DNA of 64,000 nucleotides from Candidatus Zixiibacteriota bacterium (GCA_040753875.1 JBFMDV010000032.1:62001-126000), one strand, 5' to 3'. Positions 53,454 to 62,312 are shown, numbered from the stretch's first letter. Notes: a model not told the origin generated them from the sequence alone. Made by a program: numbers and translations.

Positions 53454-54506
53454 TCACCGCGGGACGACAACTTCAGCGATTGTTTGTGCGGCTACCCCAT
53501 GCCCTTTGGCGTTGAAATGCGTGCAGTCGGCATACGGGTCATCCCATAGATCGCTCTGTTTATCGAATGCCTCCTGCAGGTCCACCAACTCGGTTTTCTC
53601 ATACTGTGACACCAGCCTGATCTGATTCTGATATGCCGCGTGCATGGTATGCAGAGGGGAAACGGATTCCTTGAAGTAGATGTGCAGCGAGGCGATGGGT
53701 GGAATCACCAGCACAGGACGGCAATTATTCCGGCGGGCGAGACGAATAATCTCCGTCAGGTTTTTCTTGAACCGGTCCGGTGGGACCCGGCGAACCGCCA
53801 GCGGGTCATCGAGCGCCACTATCTTCTGCTTCTCCGTGGCGGACAACACCACCTTGCGCATGAACTGGTATAATTTCAGACGTGAAAACAGGTTCTGTGC
53901 CGCCAGGATCAATCGTCCGGGCGGCTGTTGTCTATCGTCGCTGATTCCTTGGCCGGCGGGAGCTTCGTCATTCCAGGCAAAAGTGATGAGTACGATGTCA
54001 GGTTGAAGCACGAGCAGTTCGTTTTCGAAATAGCGCCAACCCTGTAACGACGAATATCCCGGCACACCGGCATTGACCACCTCGATTGACTGTGTCAGAA
54101 TCCCCCGCTTTAGCATCTCCTGCAGCCGGGTTGTCCAGATCTGTTCCTGACGAACGCCCCAGCCGAAGGTGCATGAGTTGCCGAGCGTCAATATGCGTAC
54201 TCCGTTCTTCGTTCGTGCAATCTCAGGCCCGCGCATCCCAAGTGAGTTGATCCGGTAATCGAGATCGCTGAATCGCCGTGAGCTTATGGTCTGATTCTCC
54301 CGGAAGCGCCAAAAGAGCATGGGGTCTTTCTTGTAGACATCGGGGAAGTCGATATCACGATTGACCGGGAAGAACTGATTCTTGTAGTAGAGGTCCGGAT
54401 CAATAAACCGAAGTGCGAGTTCGGCAAGCGCCAAAAACAGGCAGACTGACAAGACAGAGGCGGTGAGCTTGAACGCCAGTGAAGGGGTCGGATAGTTACT
54501 GGTCAT
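53454..54506 (-). CDS. Membrane-anchored SGNH/GDSL hydrolase (SxtL-like position)
   Basis: An N-terminal membrane helix (LTASVLSVCLFLALAELALR) is followed by SGNH blocks: GNSCTFGWG (nucleophile Ser), GVPGYSS (Gly), FAWNDE (Asn) and DCTHFNAKGH (Asp-His). It should act on acyl or other ester groups outside the cytoplasmic membrane. It is last of the four-gene carbamoyltransferase cassette. In cyanobacterial sxt clusters a GDSL hydrolase (SxtL) also accompanies SxtI/J/K. The start at 54506 is preferred because it directly precedes the membrane helix; a TTG 21 bases upstream is possible. Confidence 0.87.
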   Translation of the reverse strand: MTSNYPTPSLAFKLTASVLSVCLFLALAELALRFIDPDLYYKNQFFPVNRDIDFPDVYKKDPMLFWRFRENQTISSRRFSDLDYRINSLGMRGPEIARTKNGVRILTLGNSCTFGWGVRQEQIWTTRLQEMLKRGILTQSIEVVNAGVPGYSSLQGWRYFENELLVLQPDIVLITFAWNDEAPAGQGISDDRQQPPGRLILAAQNLFSRLKLYQFMRKVVLSATEKQKIVALDDPLAVRRVPPDRFKKNLTEIIRLARRNNCRPVLVIPPIASLHIYFKESVSPLHTMHAAYQNQIRLVSQYEKTELVDLQEAFDKQSDLWDDPYADCTHFNAKGHGVAAQTIAEVVVPR

Positions 54507-54533
54507 GCGCCCGGTGTGCCGTGTCAACCGATG

Positions 54534-54695
54534 CTAAAACAACGAATAGATAAGAGGCGCCAGCGCCGATGATTCCGTAAACACGATCAGGACCGACAGG
54601 AACAGCAACAGCGCCAGAATCGGCCCCAGCCACCATCGCTTGGAGTGACGCAGAAAATAAAGCGTTTCCGAAAACAGATGCCAACGTCGGTGCAT
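54534..54695 (-). CDS. DUF5989 small membrane protein (SxtK-like)
   Basis: This 53-residue product consists of a polar lead with the aromatic-basic LYFLRHSKRWWLGP, a single hydrophobic helix (ILALLLLFLSVLIVF) and the ending SALAPLIYSLF, which matches the DUF5989/SxtK family seen next to carbamoyltransferases. A strong ribosome-binding site (GGAGGTGA) precedes its ATG. It starts 44 bases after the carbamoyltransferase stop and ends 27 bases before the SGNH hydrolase start. Its function is unknown; with SxtJ it may form a membrane platform for the carbamoyltransferase. Confidence 0.85.
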   Translation of the reverse strand: MHRRWHLFSETLYFLRHSKRWWLGPILALLLFLSVLIVFTESSALAPLIYSLF

Positions 54696-54739
54696 GAGGT
54701 TCACCTCCGCAGATCTATGATAATTGAGTTCTGTTCGAC

Positions 54740-56476
54740 TCAGTCGCTCGCGACTTGATAGAAAAACTTGGCCCGGATGTCGTTCGAGATGTCTGACTTG
54801 TTGATAATATACTCACCGAGGAGCAAAATGTCAACCCCTCCCGAGCAGAAGGTGGCAAATGCCTCCTCGGGGCTGTTGACGATTGGGTGCCCGCGCAGGT
54901 TGAACGAAGTATTCAACAGGACCGGCACGCCGGTCAGACGGTCGAAAGCGACCAGCAGGTCGTACAGGACCTGGTTGTCCTTACGGCTGACGGTCTGGAT
55001 TCGGGAACTGTTGTCGACATGGGTGACAGCCGGAATCACGGCTCTCTTTCCTTCGCGCACGGTGAAATTGAAAATCATATACGGGGCGTCTGTATCGCAC
55101 TCGAAATACTCGTCCACCCGCTCCCGAAGAACCGCTGGCGCGAACGGCCGGAACGGCTCCCGGTATTTGACCGCCGCGTTGATCTTTTCTTTCATCGTGT
55201 TGTCCCGCGGATCAGCCAGGATCGAACGAAAGCCGAGCGCTCGTGGCCCGAATTCAGCCGCCCCCTGATAAAATCCCACGATTCGGCCGTTAACCAGTTG
55301 GTCCGCCACGTAGGCAAGTCTATCATCGAGAGGTTCGTGGCGATAAGGGACGCCGTTCTTATCGAGAAACGCCTTGATCTCAACCGACGAGGATTCCGGC
55401 CCGATGCCAAAGAACGGCTGGGATTGCTTCTCTGCCCCGGTAAGTTTGTAGTAAGCGTACAATGCTGCTCCCACAGCGCCACCGGCGTCCCCTGAGGCCG
55501 GCTGGACGTAGATGTCCGAAAACGTTCCCTCGTTCAAAAGCAAACCATTAGCCTTGCAGTTGAGCGCCACCCCGCCGGACATGCAGAGCTTGTCGAGTCC
55601 AGTCTCTTTACGGACATGACGCGCCATGGTGAGGACAACCCTCTCGGTAACCGCCTGTACCGAGGCCGCCACGTCTTCGTGAAACGACTCGATGGGTGAT
55701 TCAGGGGACCTTCGCTTTCGTCCGAACAGTCTCTCAAAGCGGCCGTTTATCATTCTCAGGCCATGATGATAGTCGAAATAACGCATATTCAGATGGATCG
55801 AGCCGTCATGGTGGATTGTCACAATCTTCTCTTCAATGAGTTCGGCAAAGCGCGGCGTGCCATACGGTGCCAGTCCCATTACTTTATATTCCGCCGAGTT
55901 CACCTGAAAACCGAGATACTGAGTGAACGCGGAGTACAGAAGCCCCACCGAGTGGGGGTAATGCATTTCGGCCAGCAAGCGCACGCGGTTGTTCTCGCCT
56001 ATCCCATAGGAAGCGGTGGCCCACTCGCCGACCCCATCGATTGTCAGAATCGCGGCCTTGCCGAATGGAGAGCCGAAAAACGCGCCGGCTGCATGGGAAA
56101 CGTGATGCGGCAGAAAGAGGACTTCGCCATTATAGCCGAGTTCTTTCCCGATCACCTGCTCCACCCAGAGTTTGCGGCGAAGCCAGATCGGCATAGAAGC
56201 GAGGAACGCACGATATGACCGAAACGGTGTAGCCAGGTAGCCGGTCAGTATCCTATCGAACTTGGTAAACGGCTTGTCGTAGAAAACGATCGTGTCGAGC
56301 TGGTTGATTTCGATATTCGCTTTCTGAAGACAGAATTGAACCGCCTGTTTTGGGAGTTCAGGGTCATGCTTGATGCGGGTGAACCGTTCCTCGCTGACTG
56401 CGGCGACCAGGGTGCCATCGACTATCAGCGCGGCGGCGGCATCGTGATAGAAGCATGAGATTCCCAGTATTCGCAT
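54740..56476 (-). CDS. NodU/CmcH-family O-carbamoyltransferase (SxtI-like)
   Basis: The 578-residue protein has the two expected domains: the N-terminal ASKHA-fold (MRILGISCFYHDAAAALIVDG, HHVSHAAGAFFGSPF, AAILTIDGVGEW, CMSGGVALNCKANG) and the C-terminal YrdC-like half (GIVGFYQGAAEFGPRALGFRS as VGFYQGAAEFGPRALGFRS, NTSFNLRGHPIVNSPEEA). The enzyme transfers a carbamoyl group from carbamoyl phosphate, via carbamoyl-adenylate, to a hydroxyl group; the acceptor is unknown here. It begins one base after the SxtJ-like gene and is followed by the DUF5989 and SGNH genes. Confidence 0.94.
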   Translation of the reverse strand: MRILGISCFYHDAAAALIVDGTLVAAVSEERFTRIKHDPELPKQAVQFCLQKANIEINQLDTIVFYDKPFTKFDRILTGYLATPFRSYRAFLASMPIWLRRKLWVEQVIGKELGYNGEVLFLPHHVSHAAGAFFGSPFGKAAILTIDGVGEWATASYGIGENNRVRLLAEMHYPHSVGLLYSAFTQYLGFQVNSAEYKVMGLAPYGTPRFAELIEEKIVTIHHDGSIHLNMRYFDYHHGLRMINGRFERLFGRKRRSPESPIESFHEDVAASVQAVTERVVLTMARHVRKETGLDKLCMSGGVALNCKANGLLLNEGTFSDIYVQPASGDAGGAVGAALYAYYKLTGAEKQSQPFFGIGPESSSVEIKAFLDKNGVPYRHEPLDDRLAYVADQLVNGRIVGFYQGAAEFGPRALGFRSILADPRDNTMKEKINAAVKYREPFRPFAPAVLRERVDEYFECDTDAPYMIFNFTVREGKRAVIPAVTHVDNSSRIQTVSRKDNQVLYDLLVAFDRLTGVPVLLNTSFNLRGHPIVNSPEEAFATFCSGGVDILLLGEYIINKSDISNDIRAKFFYQVASD

Positions 56477-56477
56477 A

Positions 56478-56723
56478 TCAACTCAATCGCCGCATGGAGT
56501 CCAGGTCCGGCTCGCTGTCGGTCATTGGTTTCCAATTGGTCGGTTTACGCAGGTATGATTGCCTCGTCTCAAGCGGGTCCCAGCCGAACAGGCGCATGAG
56601 AATCCCCCAGGGTGATATCACCAGGAAATACACCAATGTCAAAATGACGCCGGTCTGGAACCGGCCGATGCGATGAGCCAGCCGTTTCCAGCGATCCCAG
56701 AGCTTTCGCAGAAGATTCTTCAT
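56478..56723 (-). CDS. SxtJ-like small membrane protein
   Basis: The 81-residue protein has a basic amphipathic start (MKNLLRKLWDRWKRLAHRIG), one membrane helix (TGVILTLVYFLVISPWGILMRLFG) and a polar tail (DPLETRQSYLRKPTNWKP). This pattern (FQTGVILTLVYF...PWG) is that of SxtJ-family proteins found beside NodU-type carbamoyltransferases. It is the first gene of the cassette and ends one base before the carbamoyltransferase start. It probably links the enzyme to the membrane. Confidence 0.85.
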   Translation of the reverse strand: MKNLLRKLWDRWKRLAHRIGRFQTGVILTLVYFLVISPWGILMRLFGWDPLETRQSYLRKPTNWKPMTDSEPDLDSMRRLS

Positions 56724-56824
56724 TTTGATCGACTATGTTGGAAGCGCCCGGGCGACACGATGTGTCGCCTCATATAATATAGCACAATGGGCCAATCTTG
56801 CACATATTATCGGCCGAGAGTACC

Positions 56825-57862
56825 ATGACCACCAGCCAGCCTAATATCCTCGTGACCGGCGCTTCCGGGTCGCTGGGCAAGCAGTTGCTGTATACGATGA
56901 CCCGAAAGGGAATCCGCCCAATCGCGCAAGTCCGGACCGATTCAAATACCGCTTACATTGATTCTCTCGGACTGGAAAAACGGACCGCCGACTTACGCAA
57001 CAATGCCGACCTGCTCCGGTTGGTGGCGGAGATAGACTGTATTATCCACACCGCCGCGTGGGTCAATTTCCGCCAGGACCGTCTCACCCAGTTCACCGGG
57101 CTCAACACGTTCGGAGCGGTCAACCTGTACCTGGCGGCCCGAAGCGCCGGGGTGAAGCGGTTCGTTCAGGTTTCGACGGTCGCCGCTGTCGGCGGGCTGG
57201 AGCGCAGCGCCAAAAGCGCCGACACGGCTGTGCCGACTCTGATCAACGAAGATCACCAGTTCAATCTGGGGCATTTGCGGATTCCTTACATCATGACCAA
57301 ACGCGCGGCGGAGGAGGAATTGCTGAAGCAGTGGCGAGCGGGGGGACCGGAGCTGGTGATTGTCAATCCGGCGATAATGGTGGCGCCGTCGCGAACCGGC
57401 GATGACAGAGGCAAAGCAGTGAAGACGTTCGGTCGCTTCTTATTGCCGGACCTCCCGAACCTGGTAAACCTGGTAGATATGCGGGATGTGGCCCCGGCCA
57501 TTGTCGCTGCCGTCTCACAGGGGCGCTCCGGCGAGCGGTATATCCTTGGGGGCGAGAATATCACCGCGCGCGATCTGATCGTATCGGTCTCGGCGCTTCT
57601 GGGCAAGTCCCCGCATCTGGTCAAAATCCCGCGCTGGTTTCTGAACATGTCGGCGCACTCCGCTGCCGGTTATGCCCGGTACATTGGCCGGTCGAAAATA
57701 TCATTCTACCCTGATCTGGTGAAACTGGCGGACTATGATTGGGCGTATTCGTCGGCGAAAGCGCGCGAGGAGCTTGGATTCCGCCCCCGCCCGCTCCAAA
57801 CGACCCTGCAGGATTTGCTGATGAATAACTTTGTGGGGACATGGCAGAAACCGGAGAAATAA
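56825..57862 (+). CDS. NAD-dependent epimerase/dehydratase (extended SDR)
   Basis: The Rossmann motif ILVTGASGSLGKQLL and the catalytic YIMTKRAAEEE (YxxxK) mark an extended SDR of 345 residues. Relatives act on nucleotide sugars, sterol-like alcohols or dihydroflavonol-type substrates. ATG at 56825 is chosen over an in-frame TTG 27 bases earlier. Its last residues, NNFVGTWQKPEK, recur as decayed fragments inside the two 114-bp repeats downstream. It is divergent from the carbamoyltransferase cassette and likely belongs to the same glycan/lipid region. Confidence 0.9.
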   Translation: MTTSQPNILVTGASGSLGKQLLYTMTRKGIRPIAQVRTDSNTAYIDSLGLEKRTADLRNNADLLRLVAEIDCIIHTAAWVNFRQDRLTQFTGLNTFGAVNLYLAARSAGVKRFVQVSTVAAVGGLERSAKSADTAVPTLINEDHQFNLGHLRIPYIMTKRAAEEELLKQWRAGGPELVIVNPAIMVAPSRTGDDRGKAVKTFGRFLLPDLPNLVNLVDMRDVAPAIVAAVSQGRSGERYILGGENITARDLIVSVSALLGKSPHLVKIPRWFLNMSAHSAAGYARYIGRSKISFYPDLVKLADYDWAYSSAKAREELGFRPRPLQTTLQDLLMNNFVGTWQKPEK

Positions 57863-57891
57863 TTACAGCGTGCAGACGGCAACCCGTGGAG

Positions 57892-57935
57892 GTCAAGACC
57901 CCGTCTGAGGATTAAACGCCGGTAGGGGTCTTGAC
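57892..57935. terminator. Hairpin after the epimerase gene
   Basis: A perfect 11-bp inverted repeat, GTCAAGACCCC with GGGGTCTTGAC, encloses a 22-base loop, 29 bases after the stop. There is no T-run. It may be a terminator or a member of a small repeat family. Confidence 0.5.
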
Positions 57936-57994
57936 ATCTGGCGGCACAAAGGGGTGACCTTTATTAAACGCAGAATCGTCCGTATATTCATAGC

Positions 57995-58924
57995 ATGAGG
58001 AAACGTGGCGATTCATGCCAACGCCGTTTGTCGAAGGACCGGGGCAAGGCGCCATCGCGTAGCGTATGGCCATTTATGCTCGTCGGTCTCTACGTGTTGG
58101 CACTCGCACTTCGCCTCGTGTACTTGGTGGAAATACAGGATCTTCCTACATTCGATACCTCACTCCTCGATGAGCAGTACCACCTGCAACTTGCGAGACA
58201 AATCTTATCGGGCAGCCTACCTGCAGAACCCTATTTTCGCGCTCCACTCTACCCATATTTTCTGGCAGGTATTGTAGCAGTTACGGGGGACGAGGTTTGG
58301 TGGCCACGCGTTCTCCAAATAGTGGTGGGAGCATTCTTGCCAGTACTCCTGGCCTACTTGGGGCGAAAGCTCTTCGACTGGCGGATTGGAATTGCAGCCG
58401 GGGTCGTGGCCGCAATGTATCCCAGCTTTCTCTTTTACGAGGGGTCTCTGCTCATAGAGTCGATTATGCCTGTAGCTATCATCCTGCTGTTAGTACAGTT
58501 ACAGCGCTGCCGCGAAGTAGGGTCGTTTGCGTCTTTCTTGATTGGGGGCATTCTGCTGGGTGTGAATTGTCTGCTCAGACCAAACATGCTCCTGTTTGTC
58601 CCAGCGCTGCTCCTGTGGTGCTGGCTTGTGTTCAATCCCACCCTCGGTTTCGCAAAAGCTTTGAAGAGATACCTGGTTCTCGTTTTCGGCTGTGCCATTA
58701 CAATTGCGCCGGTTACCCTGCGGAATTACGTCGTATCCGGCGATCCGGTGCTGATTGCCTGGCAAGGTGGAATCAACTTTTACATCGGTAACAACCATAA
58801 TTCGAACGGATGGTCTGCCGGAGTCCGAGAATTCGGTTCTTCTTGGGAATCCCTTTACTCAAGTCCAGTAGCTCTTGCCGAAAAGGCTCTGGGGGGGGCA
58901 GTTGCAGAAATCCGATGTATCTGA
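57995..58924 (+). CDS. Glycosyltransferase family 39-like protein, N-terminal part (frameshifted)
   Basis: The 309-residue frame holds the first loop and about six membrane helices of an ArnT/PMT-like (GT39) glycosyltransferase: a first helix ending VYLVEIQDLP, the DEQYHLQLARQILSG region in place of the usual DE motif, and APLYPYFLAGI. The frame becomes nonsense after LAEKALGG at a run of eight G (58891-58898). The remainder of the enzyme is encoded in the next frame from about the same point. A run of seven G would restore one ~625-residue protein to 59870. Confidence 0.8.
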   Translation: MRKRGDSCQRRLSKDRGKAPSRSVWPFMLVGLYVLALALRLVYLVEIQDLPTFDTSLLDEQYHLQLARQILSGSLPAEPYFRAPLYPYFLAGIVAVTGDEVWWPRVLQIVVGAFLPVLLAYLGRKLFDWRIGIAAGVVAAMYPSFLFYEGSLLIESIMPVAIILLLVQLQRCREVGSFASFLIGGILLGVNCLLRPNMLLFVPALLLWCWLVFNPTLGFAKALKRYLVLVFGCAITIAPVTLRNYVVSGDPVLIAWQGGINFYIGNNHNSNGWSAGVREFGSSWESLYSSPVALAEKALGGAVAEIRCI

Positions 58925-59870
58925 TTACTGGTACGAACGAGGGTGGTCGGAAATTCGGTCGGACATTGTCCGTTCGTGCGGCCATTTACTTCACAAAGTC
59001 CGACTTTCCATCAACGGCTATGAGATTCCCAACGATTTCAGCATCTATGCGGTTCGTGACTACTCTGTTATCCTTCGAGCGACAGTGTTTGCGGTCGGCG
59101 TTTTTTTCCCCTTTGGGTTACTCCTGCCTTTGGCTGCGGTAGGGATACTCCTCTCAATCCGCGACTGGAAACGCTTTATGAGCCACTATCTACTCCTCTT
59201 AGCGTATGGTGCGACTCTGGTTATCTTCTTTGTCAACGCCCGGTTCCGAGAGCCCTTGATCCCGGTTCTAATTCTATTTGCGGTCTATGGTGGCAACAGA
59301 ATTTGGCAATGTATTAGGGCACAGAACTGGAGGCTGCTATTCGGTGCGCTTGTTCTCCTGGTATTAACTGGCGTCGAGTCTAACAGTTACCGGCTCGAAA
59401 TCTCGCAAGATCGCCTACGAGCATACGACTTCGCACAGCTTGCCAAGGCAGACGGAATCAAAGGAGATATTCATAATGCTATTTTGAACTATCGTAGAGC
59501 TTTGGAGTTGTTCCCGAATTACGCCGACGCGGCAAACTCGCTGGGGTACCTTTTGGTGCAACAGAAAAAACTACCCGAGGCATCCGATCTCTTTCGGAAC
59601 GCTATTGCGATGGACTTTGCCAATATTCTCGGCCACCTGAATTACGCCGCGACATTAGCGGATCTCGGACAGATTGACTCAGCGATAATTGAAATGAGGA
59701 ACGCTATTCGAATGCTCCCACCCAATGACACTTTGCACGCACAACTCGGCTTTTTCCTCGCGAGAAAAGGGGAGGAACTCGAAGCTATCACGGAACTCGA
59801 GGAGGCTTTGAGGATCAATCCCCAAAACAGTGCTGCCAAGCGGCTATTGGAGAGAGTTCGAAGTCAATAG
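58875..59870 (+). CDS. Glycosyltransferase family 39-like protein, C-terminal part with TPR repeats (frameshifted)
   Basis: This frame continues the enzyme directly (QLQKSDVSDYWYERGWSEIRS), adding four more membrane helices to about residue 175 and then three to four TPR-like repeats (NAILNYRRALELFPNYADAANS; EASDLFRNAIAMDFANILGHL; LEAITELEEALRINPQNSAAKR). The TTG start at 58875 lies within the upstream fragment and is probably not used; the true start is at 57995. GT39-TPR fusions are usual in this bacterial group and add sugars to proteins or lipids at the membrane. Confidence 0.8.
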   Translation: MPKRLWGGQLQKSDVSDYWYERGWSEIRSDIVRSCGHLLHKVRLSINGYEIPNDFSIYAVRDYSVILRATVFAVGVFFPFGLLLPLAAVGILLSIRDWKRFMSHYLLLLAYGATLVIFFVNARFREPLIPVLILFAVYGGNRIWQCIRAQNWRLLFGALVLLVLTGVESNSYRLEISQDRLRAYDFAQLAKADGIKGDIHNAILNYRRALELFPNYADAANSLGYLLVQQKKLPEASDLFRNAIAMDFANILGHLNYAATLADLGQIDSAIIEMRNAIRMLPPNDTLHAQLGFFLARKGEELEAITELEEALRINPQNSAAKRLLERVRSQ

Positions 59871-59914
59871 AAGTCATTTGATGGGACCGGGTCATGCAGT
59901 TGGCCTGACCAATC

Positions 59915-59942
59915 TGTGCCAAGGCTGAAATTAGTTGGCACA
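59915..59942 (+). terminator. Hairpin after the glycosyltransferase gene
   Basis: A perfect 8-bp stem, TGTGCCAA with TTGGCACA, encloses a 12-base loop, 45 bases past the stop codon. There is no T-run. Its position suits a terminator. Confidence 0.5.
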
Positions 59943-59953
59943 GCGGGGCGGCG

Positions 59954-60067
59954 TTGAAGTGCCGTCAGGTGTCTCGGCCTGACGGCGCTTCGTTTCAACC
60001 GGTTGTCGGGCAGGGACGCCCGACACCACGTCAAAAACTACTTAATCGGGACGTGGCAGAAGCCTGA
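59954..60067 (+). repeat. 114-bp repeat, copy 1 (two hairpins plus epimerase 3'-end fossil)
   Basis: It matches 62397-62510 base for base in length with about eight differences. The first part forms a 14-bp hairpin (GAAGTGCCGTCAGG, 8-base loop), the second a GTCGGGC/GCCCGAC hairpin. The last ~35 bases read NYLIGTWQKPE-stop in one frame, clearly homologous to the end NNFVGTWQKPEK of the epimerase at 56825-57862. It sits 70 bases ahead of the ABC ATPase gene. Confidence 0.85.
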
Positions 60068-60137
60068 ATAGCCAGGGCAAAGCCGGCTACTGTTTTCCAG
60101 CAACCCGCCTGATATCCTTTTCGTATATTCCCCTGGC

Positions 60138-61028
60138 ATGATTTCCGTCAAGAATCTCCGCAAACAGTATGGACAGTTGGTCGCTGTCAACGCTGTTTCT
60201 TTCGATGTATCAAAAGGGTGCATCTTTGGTCTGCTGGGACCCAACGGTGCGGGGAAGTCAACGACTATCAACATGCTTGCGGGGCTGCTCACTCCGGACA
60301 GCGGCTCGGTTCACATTGATACTGAAGGTGACCCGGCGAACCCCGAAGTTCGCAGAAAAATCGGAAATGCGCCTCAGTCCATCGCTCTATACGAGGCTCT
60401 GACCGGCGAAGAGAATTTGCGGTTCTTTGGACGGCTGTACCATCTGCACGGCCGGCAGCTTGCGGAGCGTGTTGCCTGGGTACTCGATCTGGTCGGTCTG
60501 ACGGAACGAAAAAGTGATCGTGTCGAAACGTACTCCGGTGGCATGATGCGTCGGCTCAATCTCGCGTGTGCATTGGTCCATGACCCGCCGATATTACTGC
60601 TTGACGAGCCCACTGTTGGTGTCGACCCGCAGTCACGCAACCTGATATTCGTCAAGATCGAACAACTGAAGGCCGAAGGTCGCACTATTGTCTACACGAC
60701 GCACTACATGGAGGAGGCAGAGCGACTCTGCGATGTGGTGGCCATCATCGATCAAGGCCGGATACTCGATTTGGATACAGTGGAGCGACTGATTCAGAGG
60801 CACGGTGGAAACGCCATGGTTGAGGCGGAACTGCTTCCGCATTCTGCCAAGCCGAACATCCCTGGTGCGGTGATCAATGATACCAGCCTGCGCTTTGCCT
60901 CAGTAACACCGCTTGAGGACATCGCCCGTTTGAGTGAGCAGGGAATCCTGTTCCGAACGCTGCGCATCGAACGGGCCGATCTGGAATCGGTATTTCTGAA
61001 TCTCACCGGGCGGAGGTTGAGAGACTGA
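60138..61028 (+). CDS. ABC-2 transporter ATP-binding protein
   Basis: The 296-residue ATPase has Walker A GPNGAGKS, Q-loop NAPQSIAL, signature YSGGMMRRLNL, Walker B ILLLDEPTVGVDP and the switch histidine in YTTHYMEEAERL. The C-terminal ~75 residues are the usual DUF4162-like tail of drug/lipid/polysaccharide ABC-2 exporters. Its stop overlaps the permease start (TGATG), so the two subunits are translated together. Confidence 0.94.
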   Translation: MISVKNLRKQYGQLVAVNAVSFDVSKGCIFGLLGPNGAGKSTTINMLAGLLTPDSGSVHIDTEGDPANPEVRRKIGNAPQSIALYEALTGEENLRFFGRLYHLHGRQLAERVAWVLDLVGLTERKSDRVETYSGGMMRRLNLACALVHDPPILLLDEPTVGVDPQSRNLIFVKIEQLKAEGRTIVYTTHYMEEAERLCDVVAIIDQGRILDLDTVERLIQRHGGNAMVEAELLPHSAKPNIPGAVINDTSLRFASVTPLEDIARLSEQGILFRTLRIERADLESVFLNLTGRRLRD

Positions 61029-62302
61029 TGGGCACCATTCTGTCAATCGCCCTGAAGGATCTGCTGCTGCTCAGGCGGAACAAGTTCGCCCTGATCTGGG
61101 TGGTGGCGTTTCCGTTGCTCATGGCTCTGTTTTTCGGCTCGATCTTTTCCGGCGAGAGCTCCGGCTCACGGTCGCTGAAAATCGCCTTTGTCGGTGATCA
61201 GTCGATATCGAGTGAAGAGTTCTTCACTGAATTGAACAAGTCTGAGGTGCTGGCAATCCGCCGCCTGCCCCTCGATTCAGCCCTTGATTTAGTGACGCGT
61301 GGCAAATTATCCGCCTATGTTCGCTATTTCGCGGTTGACACGTCCGGGAGCAGCATGTTTTCGATGGGGCGCGATTCGATCGAGGTTGGCATGGACCCAT
61401 CGCGTAAGACCGAGTCGGCCTATTTGAAAGGGCTCATCGCTCAGGCCTATTTCGCGCGGATGCAACGGAGGTTCACGCAGCCGTCGTCATGGCGCACGGA
61501 CATAGGTAAGGGTCTCAAGCAGATTGACTCAATCGGCGACCTCGATTTCGGACAGAAGGGGATGTTGAAGGGAATTCTCGGAGACCTGGATTCTTTCCTG
61601 GTCTCTATTGACACGCTGGTCGATACGGCGGAAATCCGTAACAGTGGGCCGTTTGGGGATCCGAAAATCCGCTTCGAAGAGGTCACTCGTCTTGACCGAA
61701 AACCCGCCACCAGTTGGGAAATAGCGTTTCCGCAGTCCCTCATCTGGGCGCTGATCGGCTGCGCGGCAACCTTCGCGTTGTCACTCCTGATCGAAAGGAT
61801 ACGGGGGACCTACACCCGTCTTCGTCTGGCGCCAATTTCTCGCGGACAAATACTGGCGGGCAAGGGACTTGCCTGTTTCGCAACTTGTGTTCTTGTCTGC
61901 TCTCTCTTCATGCTCATCGGAGCGGTCTTTTTCCACGTTCGGATTGAATCGCCGGGAATTCTCGCGGCCGCTATCGTGTGCGCGGCGCTCTGTTTTGTTG
62001 GGATAATGATGTTGATCAGCGTGCTCGGGAAGAACGAGTATACGGTCAGTGGCGCGGGATGGGCTATTCTGCTGGTTTTCTCCATGACCGGCGGGGGGAT
62101 GATACCGCTGATGTTTATGCCCTCGTGGATTTCAGCTGTCAGCAATTTCAGCCCGATGAAATGGTGCATTCTGGCGTTCGAGGGGGCGATCTGGCGCGGC
62201 TTCACCTGGGGGGACATGACGCTGCCGCTGGGAATTCTCCTTGCGATTGGCACTCTCGGATTTAGTATCGGTGTAATCGTGATGGCGAAAGCGGAGCGAT
62301 AG
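61028..62302 (+). CDS. ABC-2 transporter permease
   Basis: The 424-residue ABC-2 permease has an N-terminal helix (FALIWVVAFPLLMALFFGSIF), a ~190-residue extracytoplasmic domain, then five helices toward the C-terminus, including LICAATF-like SLIWALIGCAATFALSLLIERI and the GMMLISVLGKNEY-type loop. It forms the export pore with the preceding ATPase; substrate unknown. It ends 10 bases from a convergent GNAT-like gene fragment. The operon is enclosed by the two 114-bp repeats. Confidence 0.9.
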   Translation: MGTILSIALKDLLLLRRNKFALIWVVAFPLLMALFFGSIFSGESSGSRSLKIAFVGDQSISSEEFFTELNKSEVLAIRRLPLDSALDLVTRGKLSAYVRYFAVDTSGSSMFSMGRDSIEVGMDPSRKTESAYLKGLIAQAYFARMQRRFTQPSSWRTDIGKGLKQIDSIGDLDFGQKGMLKGILGDLDSFLVSIDTLVDTAEIRNSGPFGDPKIRFEEVTRLDRKPATSWEIAFPQSLIWALIGCAATFALSLLIERIRGTYTRLRLAPISRGQILAGKGLACFATCVLVCSLFMLIGAVFFHVRIESPGILAAAIVCAALCFVGIMMLISVLGKNEYTVSGAGWAILLVFSMTGGGMIPLMFMPSWISAVSNFSPMKWCILAFEGAIWRGFTWGDMTLPLGILLAIGTLGFSIGVIVMAKAER

Positions 62303-62312
62303 CGGTGAGCGT

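Noticed and set aside
53454-56723. A saxitoxin-type biosynthetic gene cluster
   Set aside because: Only the carbamoylation cassette is shared. No polyketide-like starter enzyme, amidinotransferase or Rieske oxygenases of the sxt pathway are present; epimerases and a glycosyltransferase nearby point to glycan modification.
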